Positions 56,447 to 64,000 of a stretch of 64,000 bases of DNA are shown here, piece after piece (positions within the stretch are counted from its first letter, which is position 1; each line of letters starts with the position of its first letter). The notes beneath the pieces are model-generated. The model was not told the origin of the DNA, ran no database searches, and was given only the letters and a program-made list of their open reading frames with translations. The position numbers were made by a program, and so were the translations under genes. This DNA is from Agrobacterium tumefaciens (GTDB lineage: Bacteria > Pseudomonadota > Alphaproteobacteria > Rhizobiales > Rhizobiaceae), in assembly GCA_025559845.1 (NCBI GenBank), contig CP048469.1, positions 3,268,501 to 3,332,500 of the forward strand, given 5' to 3'.

Positions 56447-57064
56447 TCAGGCAGACCTGATCGCGATCATCGCGGCTGTTCCGGCCAGAATGCCCGCAGC
56501 GGCGCGGTTGAGGATGGTCAGAGCGCTGGGCCGCTTGAGGAGCGCGCGAGCTTTCGAGGCCAACAGAATATACGGCAACAGAACCGCTATCAGCACAAGA
56601 AAGGTTACGCCCAGGAGCGTGGCGTATTCGGCTGCGCCAATCATACGGATATCGATCAATGTTGGCACGAGTGCCACATAGAACAGCATCGTCTTGGGGT
56701 TTCCGAGCGTGATGAAAAGCCCGGAGAGAAAGGACATGCCAATGCTCGTGCTTTTCCTGGCCTGCAGGTCCTGCGGCAGAAGTCCCGCCGTCCATAGCTT
56801 CCAGGCGATGTAGAGCAGGTAGGCTGCACCTGCAAACTTCAGCACCATGAAAGCTTCCTGAAAGGTCTGTGCGACAAAGGCAAGGCCAAGGATAACGGCC
56901 GTGAGGTAGACCATATCGCCAAGCACCAGGCCGAGCCCCATGAAGAAGGTTTCCCGAAAACCGGAGCCCAGAGCTCGCGCCACGATGGCCGTCATGCCGG
57001 GGCCAGGAATGGCGGCGGCAATGAAGAGTGCGGTCGCATAAGCGAGAATGGTGGTCACAGTCAT
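56447..57064 (-). CDS. LysE-family translocator
   Basis: A 205-residue membrane protein with six hydrophobic segments. It has the LysE/RhtB pattern ALFIAAAIPGPGMTAIVARALGSGFRETFFMGLGLVLGDMVYL and GLFITLGNPKTMLFYVALVPTLID. Such proteins export amino acids or their derivatives; lying beside cysK, it may export cysteine-type metabolites, but this is only a neighbourhood guess. The ATG at 57064 gives the standard length. Confidence 0.9.
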   Translation of the reverse strand: MTVTTILAYATALFIAAAIPGPGMTAIVARALGSGFRETFFMGLGLVLGDMVYLTAVILGLAFVAQTFQEAFMVLKFAGAAYLLYIAWKLWTAGLLPQDLQARKSTSIGMSFLSGLFITLGNPKTMLFYVALVPTLIDIRMIGAAEYATLLGVTFLVLIAVLLPYILLASKARALLKRPSALTILNRAAAGILAGTAAMIAIRSA

Positions 57065-57144
57065 GAAGGTGTCCTCGGTTACTGTGCGAGCGTTAACCGA
57101 AACCTCAGGCATTCACAACGTGGCCACCACGGCATCTTGTGTGA

Positions 57145-57615
57145 TCAGACGCCGGTCGAACCAAAACCGCCGCCACCGCGCTCGGTTGAGGATGTCTCTG
57201 TGACCTCTCTCACAACGACCTGAGTTACCGGTGCAATCACCATCTGGGCAATGCGCATGCCGCGTTCGATAACAAAATCGGCGTCGCCGAGATTGGCGAG
57301 GATGACCTTCACCTCACCGCGATAATCGCTGTCCACCGTGCCAGGCGAATTCAGACAGGTAATGCCGTTCTTGATGGCAAGCCCGGAGCGCGGACGGATT
57401 TGCGCCTCATATCCAAAGGGGACCTCAAAGATGAAGCCGGTTGGCACAAGTGCACGGCTGCCTGGCTTCAACACTAGGGGCGTGTCGGCGGCTACAGCGG
57501 CACGAAGGTCCATGCCGGCTGCTCCGGCCGTTTCGTAGGAGGGCAGTTCGAGGCCCGTTCCATTGTCGAGGCGGATGAGCTTGAGAGCGGGGCGATTGTC
57601 ATTTTGCTGGGTCAT
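57145..57615 (-). CDS. dut: Deoxyuridine 5'-triphosphate nucleotidohydrolase
   Basis: A 156-residue dUTPase giving dUMP and pyrophosphate. The five motifs are seen: [10 protein letters not shown] (1), [12 protein letters not shown] (2), [18 protein letters not shown] (3), [10 protein letters not shown] (4) and the flexible P-loop-like [11 protein letters not shown] (5). It is divergent from prfC with a spacer of about 90 bases. Confidence 0.97.
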   Translation of the reverse strand: MTQQNDNRPALKLIRLDNGTGLELPSYETAGAAGMDLRAAVAADTPLVLKPGSRALVPTGFIFEVPFGYEAQIRPRSGLAIKNGITCLNSPGTVDSDYRGEVKVILANLGDADFVIERGMRIAQMVIAPVTQVVVREVTETSSTERGGGGFGSTGV

Positions 57616-57705
57616 GCGGCATTAGTTTTCGCTCATGAGGCCAAGGTCAATTGCAAAATGGGGCCTGAAACGCTAGATAGCCCGCAATTCCACAGGATTT
57701 ATGAA

Positions 57706-59289
57706 ATGGCCGAAACACTTGCCGAGGCGGTCTCCCGCCGCCGCACATTTGCTATTATCGCGCACCCGGACGCCGGTAAGACGACGCTGACCGAAAAGCT
57801 GCTGCTGTTCGGCGGAGCAATTCAGCTTGCTGGTGAAGTGAAAGCGAAGAAGGATCGCATTCAGACCCGTTCTGACTGGATGAAGATCGAGCGAGAGCGC
57901 GGCATCTCCGTCGTCACCTCGGTCATGACCTTCGAATACAACGACAGGGTCTTCAACATCCTGGATACGCCTGGTCACGAAGACTTCGCGGACGATACCT
58001 ATCGCACGCTGACGGCGGTGGATGCGGCCATCATGGTGATCGATGCCGCGAAAGGTATCGAGCCGAGAACGCTGAAGTTGTTCGAAGTCTGCCGCATGCG
58101 CGACATCCCGATCATCACCTTCATCAACAAGATGGACCGCGAGAGCCGCGATCCCTTCGAGATTCTCGATGAGGTTGAAGAGAAGCTGGCGCTGGATACG
58201 GCTCCAGTGACCTGGCCGGTCGGTCGCGCCAAGACATTCTGTGGAGCCTATAATCTTGCCCATAACACCTTCCGTGGCGTCGACACGCAGGTGGATGGTT
58301 TGCCGGTCAACGGTCCGCAGGCTGTCGCAGATCGGCTTCCGGAAAACGAACGCCATGCTTTTATCGAAGAGACGGAACTGGCGCTTGAAGCCTGCCGCCC
58401 CTTCGATCGTCAGGCGTTTCTGGAAGGCCACATGACGCCGGTCTTCTTCGGATCGGCCTTACGTAACTTCGGCGTGCGCGATCTCATCAATGCACTGGGT
58501 GAATTCGCTCCGCCGCCACGCGATCAGGTTGCTGATATCAGAACGGTTCATGCCGCCGAAGAAAAGATGACGGCGTTCGTCTTCAAGATCCAGGCGAACA
58601 TGGACCCGAACCACCGTGACCGCATCGCCTTCGCCCGCATCTGCTCCGGCAAGCTGGAGCGTGGCATGAAAGCGCGGCTTGCCCGTACCGGCAAGCAGTT
58701 GGGTCTGACTGCGCCGCAGTTCTTCTTTGCCTCGCAGCGCCAGCTGGCCGACACCGCTTATGCAGGCGATGTGGTCGGCATTCCGAACCACGGCACTTTG
58801 CGTATCGGTGATACACTGACGGAAGGTGAAAGCCTGGTGTTCCAGGGCGTCCCGAACTTCTCACCGGAAATTCTGCGTCGTGTACGACTTGAAGATGCCA
58901 TGAAGGCCAAGAAGCTGAAGGAAGCACTGCAGCAGATGGCGGAAGAGGGCGTCGTTCAGCTCTTCTCGCCGGAAGATGGTTCTCCGGCGATCGTCGGTGT
59001 TGTCGGCGCGCTGCAGCTCGACGTGTTGAAGGAGCGGCTGATGGGCGAATACGGCCTGCCGGTTTCCTTCGAAATGTCCCGCTTCTCCGTTTGCCGCTGG
59101 GTTTCCTCCGACCAGCCTGCGGAATTCGAGAAGTTCTTGAACGTCAAGCGTGGGGATATCGCCCGCGATCTGGATGGCGATCCGGTGTTTCTGGCACAGG
59201 ACGCTTTCTCGCTGCGGTATGAAGCGGAACGCTACCCTGCGATCAAGATGGTCGCCATCAAGGAATATCACGTCGCCAAGGCGGCGTGA
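57706..59289 (+). CDS. prfC: Peptide chain release factor 3
   Basis: A 527-residue translation GTPase that removes RF1/RF2 from the ribosome. G1 is AHPDAGKTTLTEKLL, switch/G2 lies in RERGISVVTSV, G3 is DTPGHEDF and G4 is NKMDR. The ATG at 57706 gives the family length; further upstream open sequence is unlikely coding. GenBank-like entries often have an operon-less prfC, as seen here. Confidence 0.95.
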   Translation: MAETLAEAVSRRRTFAIIAHPDAGKTTLTEKLLLFGGAIQLAGEVKAKKDRIQTRSDWMKIERERGISVVTSVMTFEYNDRVFNILDTPGHEDFADDTYRTLTAVDAAIMVIDAAKGIEPRTLKLFEVCRMRDIPIITFINKMDRESRDPFEILDEVEEKLALDTAPVTWPVGRAKTFCGAYNLAHNTFRGVDTQVDGLPVNGPQAVADRLPENERHAFIEETELALEACRPFDRQAFLEGHMTPVFFGSALRNFGVRDLINALGEFAPPPRDQVADIRTVHAAEEKMTAFVFKIQANMDPNHRDRIAFARICSGKLERGMKARLARTGKQLGLTAPQFFFASQRQLADTAYAGDVVGIPNHGTLRIGDTLTEGESLVFQGVPNFSPEILRRVRLEDAMKAKKLKEALQQMAEEGVVQLFSPEDGSPAIVGVVGALQLDVLKERLMGEYGLPVSFEMSRFSVCRWVSSDQPAEFEKFLNVKRGDIARDLDGDPVFLAQDAFSLRYEAERYPAIKMVAIKEYHVAKAA

Positions 59290-59446
59290 TTCAACAGAAT
59301 TGCGCCTTAAGTGCCAAGGACTTACAGCAGCGGGATTATACCTGCTGCTGCAAATTCGTGGTGTTGGAGCTCTTTACTGAAAACTGCTTCACAGTTGTGG
59401 GTATGCGCTATAGTTTCCCCGTCAAACGGGAAACTGGTCCGGCATC

Positions 59447-60652
59447 ATGGCACTTTCAGGCAAACACATCCTTCTCATCATTTCCGGCGGTATCGCGGCC
59501 TATAAGAGCCTCGACCTTATCCGTCGTCTGAAAGAGCGTGGTGCGAAAGTCACCCCGATCATGACGAAGGGCGCGCAGGAATTCGTCACCCCGCTTGCCG
59601 TGGGTGTGCTGTCTGCAACCCATGTGTTTACCGAGCTTTTCTCAAGGCAGGATGAGCAGGACGTCGGTCACATCCGATTGGCGCGCGAGTGCGATCTCGT
59701 TCTGGTCGCCCCCGCTACCGCTGACATCATGGCCAAAATGGCGCATGGGCTTGCGGATGATCTCGCCTCGGCGGTCCTGCTTGCGACGGATCGCACGGTT
59801 CTGGTCGCGCCTGCCATGAACCCGAAAATGTGGTCTGCCAAGGCAACACAGCGCAACATCAAGGTGTTGAAGGGTGATGGCATCCACTTTATCGGACCGA
59901 TGGCAGGTGAAATGGCCGAAAAAGGAGAAGCGGGTCTTGGCCGCATGGCTGAGCCCTTGCAGATCGTCGAGGCAGTTGAAACGTGTCTTGGCGGCAGCCC
60001 AGGGCCACTCAGCGGCAAGACAGCGATCGTGACATCAGGCCCGACACACGAGCCGATCGATCCGGTGCGCTACATCGCCAATCGTTCTTCGGGAAAACAG
60101 GGACATGCGATTGCTGCGGCACTGGCCGAGCTTGGCGCAGAGGTGACGCTGATTTCCGGTCCTGTTTCGATTGCTGATCCGGTGGGCGTCACGACCGTTC
60201 GCGTCGAACGCGCCGAAGAAATGCGTGACGCTGTCGTTTCCCGTCTTCCCGTTGATATCGCCGTCATGGTTGCTGCCGTCGCTGACTGGCGTGTGGCAAG
60301 TGCAACCGATCATAAAATCAAGAAACAGCCGGGCGATCAGCCCCCCGCTCTCCAGCTCACGGAAAATCCGGATATTCTGAAAACGGTGGGTCACCACGAA
60401 AGCCGCCCGAAGATCGTCGTCGGTTTTGCCGCCGAAACACAGAATGTCGAAACCAACGGTCGGGCCAAGCTGGAGCGGAAGGGTGCTGATTTCATCGTCG
60501 CCAACGATGTCTCGGCTGAAACCGGCATCATGGGTGGCGACCGCAACAGCGTGAAAATCATCTCGAAAGCGGGCATCGATGCTTGGCCGGATCTTGATAA
60601 AGCCGATGTGGCGAAGCGCCTTGCTGCGCTGATTGCGGAGAAACTCGTATGA
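59447..60652 (+). CDS. coaBC: Bifunctional phosphopantothenoylcysteine decarboxylase / phosphopantothenate-cysteine ligase
   Basis: A 401-residue enzyme of CoA biosynthesis. The N-terminal flavoprotein decarboxylase (about 1-185) has ISGGIAAYKSLDLIRRL, the PAMNPKMW motif and a GRMAEP tail; the C-terminal ligase (about 190-400) has TSGPTHEPIDPVRYIANRSSGKQGHAIAAAL and VAAVADWRVA. The decarboxylase's usual catalytic Cys before GxxGxGRM is not seen: the segment reads AEKGEAGLGRM. The next gene overlaps its stop by 4 bases. Confidence 0.94.
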   Translation: MALSGKHILLIISGGIAAYKSLDLIRRLKERGAKVTPIMTKGAQEFVTPLAVGVLSATHVFTELFSRQDEQDVGHIRLARECDLVLVAPATADIMAKMAHGLADDLASAVLLATDRTVLVAPAMNPKMWSAKATQRNIKVLKGDGIHFIGPMAGEMAEKGEAGLGRMAEPLQIVEAVETCLGGSPGPLSGKTAIVTSGPTHEPIDPVRYIANRSSGKQGHAIAAALAELGAEVTLISGPVSIADPVGVTTVRVERAEEMRDAVVSRLPVDIAVMVAAVADWRVASATDHKIKKQPGDQPPALQLTENPDILKTVGHHESRPKIVVGFAAETQNVETNGRAKLERKGADFIVANDVSAETGIMGGDRNSVKIISKAGIDAWPDLDKADVAKRLAALIAEKLV

Positions 60653-61008
60653 GCCTGTTCGAGCGCAAGACCTTCGATACCACCTTGAAGGCGTGGCCGG
60701 GTGTCAGTTTTGTCGATCAGTGGGATTCGCACGTTGCCAAGGTGGGCGAGAAGGTTTTTGCGGTGCTGGGCGAGCGGGACAACTGGCGGCTGGTGGTGAA
60801 GTGCTCTGAGGAGAGCTTTGAAATTCTCACCTCATTGGAAGGCATCGGCCAGGCACCCTATTTTGCCAAGCGTAAGTGGATTTCGATCTCCGATCACGCA
60901 CCACTCGAACCGGAAGAGCTGGAACATTATGTCCGCCGGTCCTATGAGCTGGTTGCCTCGGGCCTGACCAAAAAGCTCCGGACGGAGCTGGGTATCGTTT
61001 TTAGCTGA
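60649..61008 (+). CDS. MmcQ/YjbR-family protein
   Basis: A 119-residue protein of the MmcQ/YjbR (CyaY-like) DNA-binding family. Features are FDTTLKAWPGVSFVDQW, KVFAVLGERDNWRLVVKCSEESFEIL and KRKWISISDHAPLEPEELEHYVRRSYELVASGL. Its function is unproven. It starts in the ATGA overlap with coaBC and converges on ubiB with an 8-base overlap. Confidence 0.9.
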   Translation: MSLFERKTFDTTLKAWPGVSFVDQWDSHVAKVGEKVFAVLGERDNWRLVVKCSEESFEILTSLEGIGQAPYFAKRKWISISDHAPLEPEELEHYVRRSYELVASGLTKKLRTELGIVFS

Positions 61009-62575
61009 CCTGGACGGCGATGTAGACAAGCGTCGCAGCAATCACCCAAAGCGCGATCCGGCCCCACTTGGTGTGGCGGGCTTCTGCCTTGCCGATAGCC
61101 TCTGCCGTCTGCGCATCGAAACGCAGGCCGTTTTCGCTCATTGCCATCAGATCGGCATGGAATTTTTCGGTTTTGGCGGCAATTTCCGGTGCCGCCTCGG
61201 CAAGTTTGACGGCGGCTTTCAGGCCGTCCTTCAGATCGGTAACGATACGCTTGGGGCCGAGATTGTCGCGAATCCAGCTTGCAACAACCGGGTCCGCCGC
61301 CTTCCACATGTTGAAGCGCGGGTTGAGAATGCGCGAAACGCCTTCCACCACCACCATGGTCTTCTGCAGCATGACCAGTTCGGGCCGTGTTTCCATGTCG
61401 AACAGCTCGGTGACTTCGAACAGCAGCGTCAGCAGCTTGCCCATGGAGATGGTTTCTGCGGGCTGACCATGGATCGGCTCGCCAATGGCGCGGATCGCCT
61501 GTGCGAAGCTGGCAATATCGTGGTGGCCCGGCACATAACCGGCCTCGAAGTGGACTTCCGCCACACGCATGTAGTCGCGGGTAATGAAGCCGTAGAGAAT
61601 TTCGGCCAGGAAACGGCGTTCCTTTTTCCCCAGACGTCCGGCAATACCCATATCCACGGCAACGATCATGCCCTGCGGGTCGACGAAAAGATTGCCGGGG
61701 TGCATGTCGGCGTGGAAGAAACCATCGCGCAGCGTGTGCCGCAGGAAAGACTGGATCAGCGTGTCGGCGAGCGCGTTGAGGTCGTGACCGGCGGCTTTGA
61801 GCCCCTCGATATCGGACATCTTGACGCCGTCGATCCATTCCATCGTCACGACGTCGCGGCCGGTGCGTTCCCAATCGACTTCCGGGACACGGAAGCCTGG
61901 ATCGTCTTTTGTATTCTCGGCGAGTTCGGAAAGGGCCGCAGCCTCAAGCCGGAGGTCCATCTCGATCTTGGTCGTCTGCTCCAGCGTCCGCGTCACCTCA
62001 ACTGGACGAAGGCGGCGGGCGGATTTGACGAAGCGCTGCTGCAGGTCGGCGATCAGGTACATGGCTTCCAGATCGTTCTGGAAGCGCTGGCGGACGCCGG
62101 GGCGGATGACCTTCACGGCGACCTTGCGTGGTCCTTTGGGTGTATCGATCGTGGCGGGATGCACTTGCGCTATGGAAGCGGCCGCAATCGGATCGCCGAA
62201 GTCACGGTAAAGCTCGGAGACCGGACGTCCCAGGGAGCCTTCGATATTGGCCTTTGCCGCCGCCACGGGGAAAAACGCCATCCGGTCCTGCAGGCTCGCC
62301 AGATCATCGGCAAACTGCGCCCCGACAACATCCGGCCGGGTCGCCAGAAACTGTCCCATCTTGACGTAGGACGGCCCCAACCGTTCCACAGCCGTCGCCA
62401 GTCGATCGCTGCGAACGGCACGTTTTGCCTTGCTGCGCGCAAACGGCTTCAGCAGTGCTTTGACGAGATGCGCTGACGGCGGCATGTCATCGGCAGGCAA
62501 GGCCAGCACCACGCCTTCGCGCACGAGAACCCAGCCGACTCTTGCGAGACGGAAATATGCGCCAAGAGTGCTCAT
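61001..62575 (-). CDS. ubiB: Ubiquinone biosynthesis kinase-like ATPase UbiB
   Basis: A 524-residue member of the ABC1/ADCK family, needed for ubiquinone formation. Motifs include YVKMGQFLATRPDV (KxGQ), an alanine-rich loop AAASIAQVHPA, VAVKVIRPGV (nucleotide lysine), and the catalytic DMHPGNLFVDPQGMIVAVDMGIAGRL. The DFG element is D-M-G. A membrane segment ends the protein (IALWVIAATLVYIAVQV). A short leader frame of 11 residues precedes it (62572-62607) with a stop overlapping the start, and ubiE lies upstream in the same direction. Confidence 0.94.
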   Translation of the reverse strand: MSTLGAYFRLARVGWVLVREGVVLALPADDMPPSAHLVKALLKPFARSKAKRAVRSDRLATAVERLGPSYVKMGQFLATRPDVVGAQFADDLASLQDRMAFFPVAAAKANIEGSLGRPVSELYRDFGDPIAAASIAQVHPATIDTPKGPRKVAVKVIRPGVRQRFQNDLEAMYLIADLQQRFVKSARRLRPVEVTRTLEQTTKIEMDLRLEAAALSELAENTKDDPGFRVPEVDWERTGRDVVTMEWIDGVKMSDIEGLKAAGHDLNALADTLIQSFLRHTLRDGFFHADMHPGNLFVDPQGMIVAVDMGIAGRLGKKERRFLAEILYGFITRDYMRVAEVHFEAGYVPGHHDIASFAQAIRAIGEPIHGQPAETISMGKLLTLLFEVTELFDMETRPELVMLQKTMVVVEGVSRILNPRFNMWKAADPVVASWIRDNLGPKRIVTDLKDGLKAAVKLAEAAPEIAAKTEKFHADLMAMSENGLRFDAQTAEAIGKAEARHTKWGRIALWVIAATLVYIAVQVS

Positions 62576-62607
62576 GCGGATGCTTTCTTCCTGCCCTTAC
62601 CAGCCAT
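62572..62607 (-). CDS. Possible 11-residue leader frame between ubiE and ubiB
   Basis: An ATG-started frame MAGKGRKKASA ends in a TGA that overlaps the ubiB ATG (ATGA). It is lysine rich. It begins 6 bases after ubiE ends and could couple translation of ubiB to that of ubiE by reinitiation. No homologue is recognised, so it may be a chance frame. Confidence 0.3.
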   Translation of the reverse strand: MAGKGRKKASA

Positions 62608-62612
62608 GTCGA

Positions 62613-63389
62613 TCAGAGCTTCCAGCCGGAATGCAGGGCGGCAATGCCGCCGGTATAATTGGTATAGTTGACGCGAGAGAAGCCGGCAGTCCGGATCATC
62701 GTCGCAAAATCATCCTGATTGGGGAACTTGCGGATCGATTCCACCAGATACTGGTAGGGCTCGGCATCGCCGGTAATCATCTTGCCGAACTGCGGAATGG
62801 CGTTGAACGACCAGGCATCGTAAACGCGGTCGAGAAGCGGCATTTCGACTTCGGAGAATTCCAGCACCAGAAGGCGTCCACCACGTTTCAGTACGCGATG
62901 TGCTTCCTTGAGCGCCACGTCGATGCGCGGTACGTTGCGGATGCCGAAAGCGACCGTATAGGCGTCAAAGCTGTTTGCCTCGAAGGGCAACTCTTCGGCA
63001 TTGGCCTCGACGAAGGTCAGGTTGTCGGAAAGCTTCCTCTTGGCGGCGCGTTCTTCGCCAACTGCCAGCATCGAACCGTTGATATCGAGCACGGTGGCGT
63101 GAGCGAGACGATTGGATGCCTCGACGATACGAAACGCGATATCGCCTGTGCCGCCGGCCACGTCCAGAATCTTGTATGATGCTTCTTTGCGCGGTGCCAG
63201 TGCAGCGACCATCGCGTCCTTCCACAACCGGTGCATGCCCGCCGACATCACGTCGTTCATGATGTCATAGCGCTTGGCAACCTTATGGAAAACCTCGTTG
63301 ACCAGTCCCTGCTTCTTGCCTTCGTCCACCTTGTGGAAGCCATAGGAAGTTTCCATACCGCCATCGGCGGTCGTGCGGGCGTCGGTCAT
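62613..63389 (-). CDS. ubiE: Ubiquinone/menaquinone biosynthesis C-methyltransferase UbiE
   Basis: A 258-residue SAM-dependent methyltransferase. The sequence has [31 protein letters not shown] motif [28 protein letters not shown] and [15 protein letters not shown]. UbiE acts in both quinone pathways; here, in an alphaproteobacterium, the product is ubiquinone. It is upstream of ubiB in one operon and divergent from mutM. Confidence 0.96.
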   Translation of the reverse strand: MTDARTTADGGMETSYGFHKVDEGKKQGLVNEVFHKVAKRYDIMNDVMSAGMHRLWKDAMVAALAPRKEASYKILDVAGGTGDIAFRIVEASNRLAHATVLDINGSMLAVGEERAAKRKLSDNLTFVEANAEELPFEANSFDAYTVAFGIRNVPRIDVALKEAHRVLKRGGRLLVLEFSEVEMPLLDRVYDAWSFNAIPQFGKMITGDAEPYQYLVESIRKFPNQDDFATMIRTAGFSRVNYTNYTGGIAALHSGWKL

Positions 63390-63533
63390 CGTCGGTCTCC
63401 GTATTTATTGCGTTGCGGACCATAGCGGAAACGCCATGGCAGCGCTATCTGTTGCGGGCATCAATTGACCGCGACATTTCGCACGCACTCTATAGACCAC
63501 TTGGTCCTAACGATAAACACCCGGATAAGCCAG

Positions 63534-64000
63534 ATGCCAGAATTGCCTGAAGTCGAAACCGTCAGACGTGGCCTCACGCCCGCCATGGAAGGATCAACGA
63601 TCCGAAAGGTGTATCTCGGTCGTCCGGACCTGCGGTTTCCTTTTCCGGGAGACTTTGTTTCGTTGATCGAAGGAAAGCGGATCGTCTCGCTTGGTCGAAG
63701 GGCGAAATATCTGCTGATCGAGCTTGAGGACGGGCTGACGGTCATCTGCCACCTTGGCATGTCGGGCTCGTTCCGTGTGGAAGTGGACGACACGGAAAGC
63801 GCACAGACGCCGGGGGAGTTCCACCATGCTCGCTCCAAGGATGGAAAGCACGATCACGTCATCTTTTATCTTGAGGGCAATCAGGGCCGCGTTTGCGTCA
63901 TCTATAATGACCCCCGCCGGTTTGGTTTCATGCATCTGGTCGAGCGGAACAAGATAGATCTTTATCCCGCTTTCGCCGGGCTCGGACCCGAACCGACAGG
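63534..64000 (+). CDS. mutM: Formamidopyrimidine-DNA glycosylase, 5' part
   Basis: The first 155 codons of Fpg/MutM, which removes oxidised purines such as 8-oxoguanine. The N-terminal P2-E3 (catalytic amine and acid) appears in MPELPEVETVRRGL, followed by GRRAKYLLIELEDGLTVICHLGMSGSF (with the conserved lysine) and NDPRRFGFM. The C-terminal zinc finger lies beyond the window. It is divergent from ubiE; a palindrome GACCA-CT-TGGTC (63495-63506) lies 28 bases upstream. Confidence 0.96.
   Translation, partial: MPELPEVETVRRGLTPAMEGSTIRKVYLGRPDLRFPFPGDFVSLIEGKRIVSLGRRAKYLLIELEDGLTVICHLGMSGSFRVEVDDTESAQTPGEFHHARSKDGKHDHVIFYLEGNQGRVCVIYNDPRRFGFMHLVERNKIDLYPAFAGLGPEPT

Noticed and set aside
59325..59350. 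Hairpin CAGCAG/CTGCTG-type after prfC as terminator
   Set aside because: Interrupted stem and no T-run; recorded only as weak structure.
61073..62476. A 467-codon open frame opposite ubiB
   Set aside because: Shadow of ubiB in a GC-rich third-position pattern; no recognisable domain.

Overview
The window is ordinary chromosomal DNA from an alphaproteobacterium of the Rhizobiaceae, most likely Agrobacterium or a close Rhizobium. The reasons are the Irr-type iron boxes in front of mbfA, a rhizobial-type phospholipid N-methyltransferase (pmtA), the order infC-rpmI-rplT-kinase-pheS-pheT, and the ubiB-ubiE-mutM block, which in this family lies close to dnaA (inference). I see no rRNA, tRNA, CRISPR array, prophage or insertion sequence. 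Genes are densely packed; only one spacer exceeds 300 bp (35934-36298).

Layout. 1-4 kb: the start of a TRAP solute-binding protein, a group III truncated haemoglobin divergent from the iron exporter mbfA with two identical Irr-type palindromes between them, a transglutaminase-like protease and a hydrolase. 4-10 kb: the translation cluster infC (ATT start), rpmI, rplT, then a Bud32-like kinase overlapping pheS-pheT. 10-25 kb: small metabolic and regulatory modules: aldo/keto reductase with LysR; a four-gene run of cysteine hydrolase, GlxA-type regulator, aldo/keto reductase and acetyltransferase; a Gfo/Idh oxidoreductase; xseA; a FadR-type regulator with an enolase-superfamily enzyme; MarR with an EamA exporter; an aminopeptidase, ybaK and an ArsC-like protein. 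25-28 kb: guaA and a methylthioadenosine nucleosidase gene broken by an in-frame stop. 29-34 kb: a probable periplasmic iron-uptake operon of imelysin, di-haem protein, second imelysin and a DUF1513 propeller.

34-47 kb: rsmB, rlpA, queG, uppP, a complex I NDUFA9-like protein, pyrF, pmtA, dnaN, rsmI and a YraN protein. 47-52 kb: the ugpBAEC glycerol-3-phosphate importer behind an apparent three-repeat Pho box. 52-64 kb: a cupin protein, gshB, comM, cysK, a LysE exporter, dut, prfC, coaBC, ubiB, ubiE and the start of mutM.

The most informative observations are regulatory or mutational: the paired Irr boxes, the Pho box, a terminator for the antisense neighbour embedded in the xseA coding end, a terminator/antiterminator arrangement before the pheST operon, non-standard starts in infC and possibly queG, the TGG-to-TGA-like stop in the nucleosidase gene, and a long unassigned palindrome near 36.0 kb. 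I found no convincing wholly new multi-gene system. The iron-linked operon at 29-34 kb and the kinase fused by overlap to pheST are the least understood multi-gene contexts.
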